From the NCBI GenBank assembly GCA_949317995.1, contig OX439044.1, forward strand, positions 24,314,733 to 24,378,732: DNA of 64,000 nt, read 5' to 3'. The stretch is from Acholoe squamosa (lineage: Eukaryota; Annelida; Polychaeta; Phyllodocida; Polynoidae). A model generated the notes under the pieces. The model did no database searches. It saw nothing but the letters and a program-made list of their open reading frames with translations, and was not told the DNA's origin. Within the stretch, counting starts at the first letter, position 1. The number at the start of each line of letters is the position of its first letter. Below, one piece after another: positions 1-10,856 of this stretch. Made by a program: the position numbers and the translations under genes.

Positions 1-301
1 TGTAAATTTATAATTAAAGAATACATACATGTAACATAAATTTCATATCTTCAGTCGGACAGAGACAAGTAGATACTCGCAGACTTGTTTGCACCCCCGT
101 TATGCAAATGTTCAGATATAAATGATTTACTTTATAATGATTTTTTTCTACAGTAATTATAATCAGTCACGAGAGGAAGACGTGTGTTGATCGTTCATGA
201 TAACAGTTTTACACTATCTGAGACTACCCTGGTTATCTCAAAGCATGTCAGTTTGCTTCATTCATTCATACATGTGTATTTATACTGATTGGGAGTGAAT
301 G
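1..301. other. Intergenic or intronic, nothing recognised
   Basis: AT-rich sequence. No splice-bounded coding exon, repeat boundary or RNA gene was seen. Confidence 0.4.
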
Positions 302-791
302 TACCATATCGTCGCCTTAGTGCAAGAAGGTTGTATCTGCATTTATCAAGTTTTGCAGGAGAGGCATAAGAAGTGTTCTGCTCACTATAGCATAAAGGAG
401 AAACAGCAATGTTTCACTGAGGCTGGTAAGCACATATCGTCGACAGAGCTTCAGTACTTTCATAGTAACGTAATCTCCCGCGTATAAGGCGCGTCTAATA
501 CATGAATCAAAAGCCTACTGCACCATATAGAGCTTTCCAAAAGAGGGGGTGGGTCTTATAGGCGGGGTACTTTTACTATAGAAAAGTACTCAACCCTCAA
601 AAATCAAGCCCCAGGTGCCCCTTATAGTATTCCCCTGAACTCAGGGTGCGCCTTATACGTGAGGTGCGCCTTATACGCGGGAGATTACGGTAGCTAGAAA
701 AGGGTCAATAGATGTTAAAACAAAAGAAAACTCATTTTTGCCAAAATGTCAGTTACAACCTTCTTGCACTTAGGCGACGATAATATGATGG
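302..791. mobile_element. Foldback/MITE-like element with about 34-bp inverted ends
   Basis: The left end (302-335, core CGCCTTAGTGCAAGAAGG) is repeated in inverted orientation at 755-791 (core CCTTCTTGCACTTAGG). No coding potential beyond a short chance ORF. A second MITE (468-690) sits inside it, so this one is older. The superfamily is not clear and no target duplication was recognised. Confidence 0.6.
468..690. mobile_element. Nested TA-flanked MITE, GTAATCTCCCGCG family
   Basis: Inverted ends CGTAATCTCCCGCGTATAAG and its complement, with TA directly outside both ends (466-467 and 691-692), as expected for Tc1/mariner-type non-autonomous elements. The inside is about 180 bp rich in the motif CTTATA and holds no coding sequence. 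The same family recurs at 7061-7283, 52787-53003 and 55492-55724, with older relics elsewhere. Confidence 0.75.
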
Positions 792-1564
792 TTTAAACTA
801 TTACTGATGAATATCTCCTTGTTCACGATGTCAATCTGTATATAGTGGTCTGAAGTATCTAGTAATAAGACTTTCTTCACATGTCCCATGTGTATAATAA
901 TGGGTAAAGTGCCCATTGTGTTTTATCATAAATCATCCTAATGTCACGCTTAATATTCATCATTTATGTAGTGATGTCACCAATGTATGACATCCCTATA
1001 CTCCATGTTTCCATTCTTGGACACATTTTACAAAGTCCGGCCAATACTGTTAGAAGTAAACCCATTCTGTTCATGGCGGACCAATGTACTTCCATCGATA
1101 CCCTGGTACTATTCTAATATATGTACGTTCTGTGCTGTAAACCCTCTGTGTAAAAGGTATATCCTGATTCTGCCATTAGCATACCAGTGGTTTAAGCTTG
1201 CACTAGTCCCAACTTTATGATTATCTGTCATTCTTTGTAATTGGATATTAATCTACAGATGCCAAATTTTCCCTAACTCTTTTGTTGTTAAGAAAGGACA
1301 CACTAGCCCAAGCCAGTGGCAAATTCTAGAGCTGTTGGTCAATGCTTACTCAGTTAAGAATCACCAAACAGCGTTAAAGTATAAAAAACGTGTTTAAGCT
1401 TAAACAGAGCCATAAAGCCCTACATGTTGAACAATAGGTTTTATATGTAGCATGTGCTTTAATTTGACCCATAAATAATTGTTATGTGTAAAGGGTAAAG
1501 TAGAAATAGCTAGGACATGTCTCACACCCTCATTGTGTGCACCTATTAGGCCACCATGATACAT
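792..1564. other. No feature recognised
   Basis: AT-rich stretch without a recognised exon, repeat end or RNA gene. Confidence 0.4.
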
Positions 1565-1811
1565 GTACCAGCATATAAGGCGCACCTCCAACTTTTGCAG
1601 ACACTCGATGGCCCAGTAGGGGTCTATCCACATGCCTTAAGCTAAAGACAAACAGCGCATTTCCCGATGCACGGTCCTATGCGTCAGGAAACGCTTGATA
1701 GGGGTTTTATATGATGCCCTCCCCAGTACATTGGCATGGAAACGGCCTTCCGCGTACATGCGACGCACTATGTCTGTTTTCCGCATTATACGTGAGGTAT
1801 CACAGTAGTAG
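1565..1811. mobile_element. Degraded copy of the GTAATCTCCCGCG MITE family
   Basis: The left part has CATATAAGGCGCACC and the right part ATTATACGTGAGGTATCAC followed by AGTA. Both match the ends and subterminal motif of the intact copies at 468-690 and 7061-7283, but with several mismatches, so this is an older copy. Confidence 0.45.
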
Positions 1812-3311
1812 AAAGAAAAATAGATTTCATCAAATCCTATTGCCATGTACTATTTTCAAATGCAGTATTGGATTAAATGTAGCTTTAAAATACTTCATAC
1901 ATCACCCCTTCAATTAACAAATTTTAGTTCATGTAATCCATATTCACATTCAAAATGTATTTCAGTCTCCAGTTGCTTAATGAATCTGGTTGCGAAATTT
2001 AAAGATGAACATACCCATCCTCATACATCAGACACTAATTCTAAACGTGAAGCTGGGTGGCTGTTGCTTGTGTTTGATAATAGTGCGATATAAGACTGTT
2101 AACAATGAGACTAATAATTGTGACTGTTTTTAGCTTTTTCCGGAATTTAGGAGCAAATAAATTAGCCTATAACCGTTATATCTATAATATATACCTGGTA
2201 AATATCATTTCTCGATTAAAAAAAAAATGCCTATATCACTAATGAAATACAAACATGAAACCATGAGACAATGATACCTGTATGCTTATACTGTGGCATG
2301 TTGTTGTTTGTCCTGTTTATATATTGTGTCCACTGAGGACGACTGTTTTCTCTAATTGATTTTTGTGAGAGTACCGAGTGAGTCACAACCAAGTGTCATG
2401 TTATGTTATTGTACCGCAAGACAATACATGGGGGAGGGGGGGGGTGCTCAAAAAATGTTATGTCAGTAAAGTGTAAAAAGGAGATAGTACGATATATTAG
2501 CATGGTATGGTTCACTATTCCTTGACCAATGTTTGCCCTTGAGGAAACCCAAAGCGGTATACATAGGCCTAGTGTCATTCTATGTACCTGTCTCTTCCTT
2601 TCACAAATTGAATATATCTAAGCATTTCAGCTGTACAATATGTAGACTGCGTACCTAAAAAGAAAAGAAGAGATTGAAGGCCAAGAGTCAAGGTTGCCGA
2701 TTTTCGTCAATGGGAAGAGCTATAATTGTCCTTGTATGGTTGTTGACTTGCTGAGAAATAAAGTTATTTTATTGAATGAACTCCTTTTGTCTTAATTGAA
2801 TCGTATATTATATTCCAGGTATCTGATAATATATATCTCTTCAATTAGTGATTACATTTTTAATGAAATTTATATCTGAACGCTTGATGTGGAGTCTGGG
2901 GAGTAACCTTTGCACAGCTGATTTAAAATTTGCCCAGGTAGCCGTGAGGCGCTATCAGTTGGAATGTGGGGAAGATCAGCCGAACACATCTAGATCTTTA
3001 AAGATTTTCTTTTGTAGCATTCCTGGGAAAACACGACAATGAGAGCATTTTCTATTGACAATTCAATTTCTCGAGGTTCACAAGAATCTCTCCATAGTGA
3101 CAGTTTCCAACAATTGAAGGGACAGAGTCCGACAATCAAAAGGACTACCAGTTTAGACAGATTAAAGTAAATTTCCCTGTTGATCATAATCATTAATTAT
3201 TAATTGCTCCTTACAAAATGAAACAAATGGAAGTCCATGTGGCTATGAAGTGAGGAAGTGATTTATTTTCGATGTTTCACCGTGTCAATTCCCCAAATAT
3301 AAACGTAACCT
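1812..3311. other. No gene recognised
   Basis: About 1.5 kb of AT-rich sequence with a poly-G run near 2431-2445. No exon with convincing splice sites or protein similarity was recognised on either strand. Confidence 0.4.
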
Positions 3312-3755
3312 ACTACCGTAATCATTCTAATAAGCACACATGCTCTAATAAGCGCGCGGGTCTCCCCAACCCATTTTTAAAAGGGGTCTGTTCTCCCTTT
3401 TCTGTCCTCTCTTATCCTCTGACCTTCATTCTCATTCGGGCTTCCCTAGCCCACTTAAAAGGGTCTATATCTCCTCTTTCCTATTCCCTCGGGATGTGTG
3501 TGGTGCACATATGCGCGGGCACTGAGACATCCCATTGTGAAATGTGTAGTTTAGTAGTTCTCGCCATGAATATGACCTTAGCTGTCAAAATGGCGTTAAA
3601 CATCTATTACTCAGTCACTCTAATAAGCGCACCCCTCTCCCTTTTGGGCCCCACTCTGATGTAAAATCGGTCAAATGATGTGTAAAAACCAACATCTTTA
3701 GGTCAAAAACAACAATTTTAGGCCTTTGGGTGTGCACGTATTATAATTAATGGTC
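3312..3755. mobile_element. Possible old MITE with AATAAGCGCAC repeats
   Basis: The motif AATAAGC(A/G)C is repeated near 3331, 3349 and 3621, and the outer ends are weakly inverted (ACCGTAATCATTCTAATAAG against the complement of ACGTATTATAATTAATGG). The 130-aa ORF across it has no domain and is probably chance. Confidence 0.3.
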
Positions 3756-4127
3756 CTTAACCCTTAGGTGCCCAAGCGCGCTTAAATGCGCGGTTTTGGT
3801 CTTAAATGCATCTATATTGAATGAAATTTCCATCCATGTACTTCTACTGGTCAAATCTGCAAAGTTAGACCCTCCTAAGAAAGCTCATGACTTCACAATT
3901 AAGATACAACCATCCATTTGGCTCTATCCCCTTTATATCAGGCACGGGAAGTCAGAAACTGAAAGTCAGCTGTCATTTTATGTGGTTCATTAAAGGGTAA
4001 CCCTCTAGGGAGCTAGAGGCTGACATGGTACCAAAATGATGGTGGATCATACACACATAGTTTCCCATACTCCCATTAGATCTTACAACAACAGTTCATA
4101 TCCATAAAGAGAAGTCATATTTGTTAC
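3756..4127. other. No feature recognised
   Basis: No supported exon, repeat boundary or RNA gene. Confidence 0.4.
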
Positions 4128-4130
4128 TAA

Positions 4131-5781
4131 GGGAGCGTTCATTATTTATGGCAGGGGGGGGACGACAATCTGTCAGAATGAATATGTCAGAAAAAACTGA
4201 CCCCCCCCTTCGGAATGGGTTGAAAAAAAATGACCCCCCCTTTCGGAATGGGTTGAAAAAAAATGACCCCCCCCTTAGGAATGGGTTGAAAAAAAATGAC
4301 CCCCCCCCCCTCAGAATAAATTGAAAGAAAATGACTCCCATCAGAGGCTACATCAGGTCCATTCATTATACAAGGTGATATTAGCAGCTTTAGAACCATT
4401 TCAGTTATGTGTCATCTTTTGAGCAGTCAAATTGTGAATACACTGCTGTTGATTGATTTAGCTCTAGCAATTTGAAGGCTAGCATGGATAAGACGTACCT
4501 GCGTGCGCATTTTTTTAGCTGGTTTCTGTGAATTTGTGACCGATCTTTGAGCAGGTACCCATATTGTTTTTTCCCGTGCTAGCCCCCCTTTAAGGGCCGG
4601 CTAGCATGGGCTACTACTGATGCAGCTAAAATAGGTATGTCTTAGTAAAATATTCCATGTGACCTACTCCTGACCAATGGAAAAATTGTTCTGATTGAGG
4701 GACTTGGTTCTGGTTTCTTTTTCAAAAACTTTATATACGGTACAGAAATAAACTTTTGTAGCTTGTCTTTCTCTTTAGATTTCATTGTAATCTTAGTTTT
4801 TATATCAATTTGAAGGGTGTTATAGACATAATTCTTGTCAGGGTTGATTTCATCAATGGGTGAAAACAAGAGTTAAATCTGGAAAGATCTGATTGCGAGT
4901 TGCGGTGATTTTAGCATGTAACATTTTTTACTACTGACAACTTTGTTGGTGCCCTGTTCACTCTCGTGAGGTGTATGGTGTAGCACCACAAAGTGTTGTT
5001 TGTGGTGTACCATACCCTTCCCAGTACCCCTTTAAAGGAAAGTACTTATTTTTATGATGACATCTTTTGAAACAATCAGCAGGGCGAGCAAAAGAACAAG
5101 GAACATTGTGTCACAAATTGGGCCAAATACTTCAATCTTAAGAGCTGAACAGTGTTACACCCCAGGGAAAACTGTATACATACATATACCATAGTGGTAG
5201 TGACTGGCCTCATCCATGTTTTAAAGGGGGCTTATCATGTCAAATTTTAATATGGGTACCTGCCAAAAGATCTTTCACAAATCTGTAGGAACCAGCGGAA
5301 AAATTCCGATGCCCCGATTGGTCAAGGAGTGGTCATGTGAGTTGGTAACACAGGTACAGGTACATCTTATCCGTGCTAACCGCCCTTTGACACACAAAGG
5401 AGTAAGACTCTGATCATATAACATAATCAAAAGTATATGAATTATAGGTAGCTGGTAACAAAATGTTGGGCAGAATTATATCTAGAATTATTACTGAAAA
5501 CCAAATAGTTAAAATTCGCGACGCGTCGCGAAAATTTTTGTTCCTTTGTCATAAAATTTGCATCACATTGGTAAATACTCCCCAAGAGGAAATTACCTGG
5601 CCCTCGGGAATGGGTTAAAAAAAAATGACCCCCCCTCTAAGAATAGGTTGAAAAAAAGCGACCCCCCCTCTAAGAATAGGTTGAAAATAAATGACCCCCC
5701 CCCTTTGAATACCTCCAAAAAAAATGACCCCCCCCCCTTCATTTGGTCATCCCCCCCCTGCCATAAATAATGAACGCTCCC
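4131..5781. mobile_element. TAA-flanked TIR element with poly-C arrays (Harbinger-like MITE)
   Basis: The ends are exact inverted repeats of about 28 bp starting GGGAGCGTTCATTATTTATG, with TAA outside both ends (4128-4130 and 5782-5784). A 3-bp TWA duplication is typical of PIF/Harbinger. Just inside each end is an array of units of the form GGTTGAAAAAAAATGACCCC (about 4190-4325 and 5605-5750). The roughly 1.2-kb centre has no recognised coding sequence. A shorter relative lies at 24745-25069. Confidence 0.75.
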
Positions 5782-5784
5782 TAA

Positions 5785-7058
5785 CACATTTTGTTTCCCA
5801 AGTTGCAGTGCACATGCAAGCAGGATCAGCTCTGACAGTTCTATAAGGTCTCAGTATTGCAGGGATTATGGCTATATAATTATATAGCACAAGAGAGACT
5901 AAAATACTATAAAATGACAACAAATGGAATGTTTTGGTAACTATGGTTACCACACCTGAGCAGAAGTATTATGACCTTAACTAAAAGTCTTCCCTGCATT
6001 ATGAGTATTGAGAAAATGTAACACAGAGCCCATATCAAAGGAGAATATCAAAATAACACATGACCTTATCAACAAAGTGATACAATTGTGAAATAACATA
6101 AAATCCTCAAATAATTCTGGGCATGAAAGGGTTAAGGTTTTAAGCATTTAACAATTAATTTTCTGCACATGTGCACTTATTAGAATGAATACGTCTACAC
6201 ATTTGAAATGCCTTATAGATTATCTGCTGCAATACCTTGCGTATTTAAAGTGTGGTTTATATGCCGTTGGAAGGATAGAGCCCTGGTAAACCTTATAGAA
6301 GCAGCAAAAGGGGTGCACTATATAGGTAGGGCATAACAAAAAGTTGTGTTTCCATTCACCCGACCGACTCTAGCAAAACAGGGCAAACAAATTCAAGAAT
6401 TTATCTTTTTTTTTCTTCATATTTTAAAGAAATTTTCATTACTTTTCATTTACATTTTTTTCATCAATTCTTCCCCTCATTCACAGTTGTCTTTTTTCCG
6501 TCATGAGGTGTGCCTAACACGTGGGATGCACCTTATACGCTAATCCAAGGTGTTATGTAACCATCAAATAATGAAGGATCGTGAACTCTCACTTCCTGCT
6601 TCATACACTTTTTCTCTTCCATCCTTGGCCCTTGCCTACCTTGCTTCCCATGGCCTGTTCATAGAGGTGTTGTGAGAGGTCGGCTAACTGGTGCTACTTT
6701 GGGGCCACCTAGTGGTTGATGCAGAAATATCACGAAAGTGTCCGTTTGGACAGGGATCAGCTGTCTTACTCAAGTACAGTGGTTACTTTACTCATACCCT
6801 TTGTCCCTAACAACAGGAGAGCACTGACAAACCTTAGTGATGGCTTTATACCCCCCCCCCCAAGAAATACTGACAATGATTTATGAATTTGGCCCTACCC
6901 GAGATATCAGAAGTATTTTCAAAAGACCAAAAAAAAAATCCTTTTAAAGAGATCTTCTGTTTTTTTCTAAAGGAGAGCAATGCCCTTTATACATTTCCCG
7001 AATATTTTTCTCTTGCACCACTGCTTAACCATCAGACAGTCGAGCCATAGAATAAAGC
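5785..7058. other. Non-coding stretch with a partial repeat
   Basis: Mostly unassigned. Positions about 6338-6500 resemble the MITE at 33712-34070 (shared GTTGTGTTTCCA, CCCGACCGAC and AGCAAAACAGGG), and GTGGGATGCACCTTATACGC near 6521 resembles the GTAATCTCCCGCG family. Both look like relics. No gene seen. Confidence 0.4.
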
Positions 7059-7060
7059 TA

Positions 7061-7283
7061 CCGTAATCTCCCGCGTATAAGATGCGTCCTCTACGCCAAA
7101 CAAAATGCTGGGGATGTACTGAAATTGGGGGGTGCGTCTTATACGAGGGGTAATTTTACTATAGAAATGTACTGAATTTACAAAATTGGTACCTAAGAGG
7201 TGCGTCTTTTACGCGAAAATGCATGTGCTAAGTTTGGGGTGCGTCTTATACGCGCAGCGCGTCTTCTACGCGGGAGATTACAG
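7061..7283. mobile_element. TA-flanked MITE, GTAATCTCCCGCG family
   Basis: The ends CCGTAATCTCCCGCGTATAA and CGCGGGAGATTACAG are inverted, with TA at 7059-7060 and 7284-7285. The size (223 bp) and subterminal motif match 468-690 and 55492-55724. Non-autonomous; mobilised in trans by an unknown Tc1/mariner-like transposase (inference). Confidence 0.8.
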
Positions 7284-7285
7284 TA

Positions 7286-8220
7286 ATTGTTATTCTTATA
7301 CATGTATGTTACAGAAATGAGAAATCTACGTGTATGTATTTCTAAGGCATGGATTTACTGATAATTATAACTGTCACAATAACTAATCTACACTGTTGAT
7401 AATGTCGGGTAATGTGGGGTCACCACGGCCCGGTGACTACTAACCAGTTACCTCCATCTTTGCCTGCCCATCTTCATTTTTGTCCACCAATAACAATTGA
7501 TGCAACAAATTGTAAAAGGATTTACACATGCAACAATATAAAGAACTTTCTCATTATCAAATAAAAGTGAGCTTCCAAACAAGTCGTTGCCTTTTTATAT
7601 GATTGTAATAAGCGTATGATTTAATCATATATACTTCTGATATTGATATGGTGTCTGCTAATTCAGTGGGTTGTTCTGCACTATGTATTGATATGACAAT
7701 GTAAACGTAGGCTAGTATTTATGCATTTACAGTTGACACTTCAGAAATACGTACTGATAAGCTTGATGATCTGTCTCCCCAATCATCCACACCTCCCAAC
7801 CCCCCCCCCTCCTCCTTTCCCCCTGTACCACAAATGCCTTTCCCTCCTATCACTTATATACTCTTTTTGTTGTCGATAATGGTTAATATGATTGATACCA
7901 TTCTCGAGTCACATTAATACTGCCATTTCAGAGTCAATCTTCTGAAATTCCATGCTATCATTTTTATAGATTATGTCAGTTTGAATGTTTTTCTTTTCTC
8001 TTTTGATCATAGGGGTTATTGAAGAAAACCTATCTTGGCTTAGGCCTAATGATAAATGCTTAGTAAAGTAAAAAGTGTGCAGAAGGATATCACATAGAAA
8101 ATAAAGCAATTCAAGAAAGAAAGATAAATTAAATTTAATGTGTTTAGACCAAGACACTTTCACTCTCTCTAAAATTATAGTAATAATTGTGAGATCGATT
8201 GACTGATTTAATATACTAAG
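7286..8220. other. No gene recognised
   Basis: AT-rich with a pyrimidine-rich run around 7780-7830. No exon or element boundary was seen. Confidence 0.4.
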
Positions 8221-8780
8221 CTAATAGATGATGGATATCGGGGCCCTAGGGCTGTACATGCTGTATATACCCGAGCCCCCGAGGAGGCACTTCAAATTTT
8301 TTGATACGGGTGTGTGGCTGAACCCAGGACAACCCATACCCTTGCTAGGGCACTCATTCGCGGGTTTTTTCTTCAAAAGCATACCCTTGCTAGGGCACTT
8401 TTGACTCAATAATCCTAGATTTATTTCAAAATGTCTTAAATTTACACTGATTGGGGAGAAGATTGAATTTGGTTCATCCTATTTTCATGAAAACTGCTGA
8501 TCTTCATGAAAATTTTTAAATTTCCTGCGTAAATTGGGGTATTTTGGTGAAAGTTGACCCTTGCTAGGGACAATTGTGGCTGAAACAGGAGGCTTGGTAG
8601 GGACATATGTGGATGAAACAGGAGGCTTGCTAGGGACTTTTTCTTGAAAAAGTACCCTTGCCAGCCGCACATATGTGTATACCTTACGTAGAGAGTGCCC
8701 CCCCGGGCCCGAGCCGTGCAGCGGCGAGGGTATATACAGCATGTTCAGCCCGTGGGCCCCCGATATTCATCACCTAATAG
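8221..8780. mobile_element. TIR element with internal TTGCTAGGG repeats
   Basis: Inverted ends of about 48 bp: left 8221-8270 starts CTAATAGATGATGGATATCG, right 8733-8780 is its near complement, and both run into ATGCTGTATATACCC. Inside, the word ACCCTTGCTAGGG or a variant recurs at least six times (about 8337, 8385, 8552, 8590, 8620, 8650), giving repetitive short reading frames that I do not regard as genes. No target duplication was identified; the family is unknown. Confidence 0.6.
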
Positions 8781-8904
8781 GTTTATACCACCATTTCCTC
8801 CATTTTGTATTAATTTCTTACCTGATATCCAAAGATTATAGCCACGAGAAGACATTTTGTAAAACCAAGCGATACGGCCCGGGTCACCGCTCTGCGCGAA
8901 GCCA

Positions 8905-9395
8905 TTGTTTTTGTTCCTTGCCGGGAGAGGTACCGCCGTGTTTACACACACATTTCGTATCAAATCCAATCATGACAAGTCTTCAAAATAAAACATACAT
9001 ATTCTTAGACATTCTAGATGATCCCTCCATACGTATTATGTCCAATATATTCAAAATAAAGGAGAATCCATTGATTTTTCCATCGTAAGCGAGTCGCGGT
9101 CCGGCAATTCCCACCCGCCTCCTTGTCCGGCGAAAGTGTGTCAGTGGCCCAGATGTAGATATAGGTCAACTGCTCGTCGTACAAGGAAGACGCCGAAAAT
9201 TTCAGACCGTTTTGGAAAATCAATGGATTCTTATTTATATCGAAGAAAATGGAGAAAATTAGCACGCATTCCACGTCTATGGTTCAAATACTTCTTGGGA
9301 CTTTGATATTATAACATGTCATGGTTGGATTCCATACGAAAAGTGAGTGTGAAAATGCGGTACCTCTCCGGTCAAGGTCTTATTTATTTTCGCAT
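8905..9395. mobile_element. Degenerate long foldback element
   Basis: The left arm (about 8905-9105) and right arm (about 9195-9395) are imperfect inverted copies: GAGAGGTACCGC near 8924 pairs with GCGGTACCTCTCCGG near 9357, and GAATCCATTGATTTT near 9064 pairs with AAAATCAATGGATTC near 9216. The ORFs across it follow the repeat structure and are not considered genes. Confidence 0.5.
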
Positions 9396-9413
9396 TGGAT
9401 TTCATCACCGTTC

Positions 9414-9500
9414 AGTGTGGCGCTATGGCTAAGGCCTTCGCCTACCACCACTGCAGCCGGGGTTCAATTCTCATACGAGTTGGGACGATTTTTCACAATG
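9414..9500 (+). repeat. tRNA-derived SINE head (not a functional tRNA)
   Basis: An A-box-like TGGCTAAGGC near 9427 is followed about 35 bp later by a B-box-like GGTTCAATTCTC near 9462, the spacing of an internal RNA polymerase III promoter. The sequence does not fold into a complete acceptor stem, so a SINE head is more likely than a tRNA gene. Confidence 0.45.
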
Positions 9501-9856
9501 GAAAATGGCTAGACTGACTTTGTATGTCCGCCAAACATTTCCCAAAATATTCTAAGTCCAACTTGACCCCGAAAAAGTATATACCAAAAATTTCAAAAAT
9601 GCACATGTGTGGTATATGCAGAATAATGCACGGTTAAACTGCATATAAACCCACCGGAAGTCCCGAAATCGTGGTATAAACATACATACAACTGCCCCTT
9701 TGGGCTGATCGTGATGCCTGTAAATGCCTTTAAATGGCAGAAATGGGATAGTGGTAACTAAAAGATTAATTCAAAACGATACCTGATAAGATTTAACTAA
9801 TGACAGAATCACAACCAAATTGAGTTCACCGTGTTCTCTCTCTTTGATTGCCTGAA

Positions 9857-10117
9857 AAAGTAATCAATGATGAGGGATTTTGTTTATTACTTATGATTAG
9901 TCAAATGGTGAAAAAGTGCTCCCCCACGTCGTCGTCAAACTGATGAACAAAACTCACCAGTACTGATGAAATTTCTAGCTATCGGGTTTTCAGTGTATAA
10001 ATTTCATCAGTACTGGTGAGTTTTGTTCATCAGTTTGACGACGACGTGGGGGAGCACTTTTTCACCATTTGACTAATCATAAGTAATAAACAAAACCCCT
10101 CATCATTGATTACTTTT
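9857..10117. repeat. Near-perfect 261-bp palindrome
   Basis: The two arms of about 110-115 bp (from AAAAGTAATCAATGATGAGG on the left to its complement on the right) are almost identical and are separated by about 25-30 bp around 9980-10000. It encodes nothing. Probably a foldback MITE. Such a structure would extrude a hairpin and may be unstable in cloning. Confidence 0.75.
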
Positions 10118-10131
10118 GATAGCTACAGACC

Positions 10132-10856
10132 ATATGATCTGTCATGTTGTGAAGAATCAAATTGATCTTCAGTAATTTGATATCATAGAAATCCTCTTAT
10201 GAGGATGACCAGTGTCAGTTTCAGGAGAGAGTACTGATCTCCCTTTGACTAATTGGTCTCCCTTTGACTAACTGGTCCCAGGGGTAGCCTATACTAGTCT
10301 GGGAAGGGCTCATGCAAGAAAAGAAATCTAGATATGATCATGTCTGTGAACCCTATATACAGTTCCACCAACAGTGACTGTGTCTGGTGATGCAGTTAAC
10401 AATCGATTTCACCAAGTGGGCCGCACCTCAGGTGGCGAGTACCACAGATAAGGGCTGATGTTAGCAGATTGGTATGTGCCAATGTCGTCTGCTCTGCCTT
10501 TGTGTTTGCTGCCAATCGATGGGGCATTCCGGAGGTAATTTATTCACTATATTGACTTGTAAAGTTACAAAGCTGTTGTTCGGCATTTGGTAATAGAGAT
10601 AACTTCTATACTACTGAAAATAAAAAGAAGGCATAGGGTTCACAGACATGATCATATCTAGATTTCTTTTCTTGCATGAGCCCTTCCCAGACTAGTATAG
10701 GCTACCCCTGGGACCAGTTAGTCAAAGGGAGACCAATAAGTCAAAGGGAGATCAGTACTCTCTCCTGAAACTGACACTGGTCATAAGAGGATTTCTATGA
10801 TATCAAATTACTGAAGATCAATTTGATTCTTCACAACATGGAAATGACAGATCATG
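10132..10856. mobile_element. 725-bp element with very long (about 225 bp) inverted repeats
   Basis: The arms, about 10132-10366 and 10630-10856, are inverted and near-identical over more than 200 bp (GAAGAATCAAATTGATCTTC on the left, its complement near 10810 on the right), ending ATGATCTGTCAT at both extremities. The roughly 260-bp spacer has no recognised coding sequence. The high arm identity argues for a young element. It directly follows the palindrome at 9857-10117. Confidence 0.75.

Noticed and set aside
3272-3664. 130-aa plus-strand ORF
   Set aside because: No domain, no splice context, and it overlaps AATAAGC repeat motifs of a probable old MITE.
4096-4399. ORFs on both strands encoding Gly/Phe/Pro repeats
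   Set aside because: They are translations of the poly-C tandem units inside the TAA-flanked element; both strands are open for the same reason.
8675-9088. 137-aa plus-strand ORF
   Set aside because: It spans the end of one TIR element and the arm of a foldback; no protein similarity recognised.
9414-9486. tRNA gene
   Set aside because: A- and B-box-like words are present but a complete cloverleaf could not be formed; a SINE head fits better.
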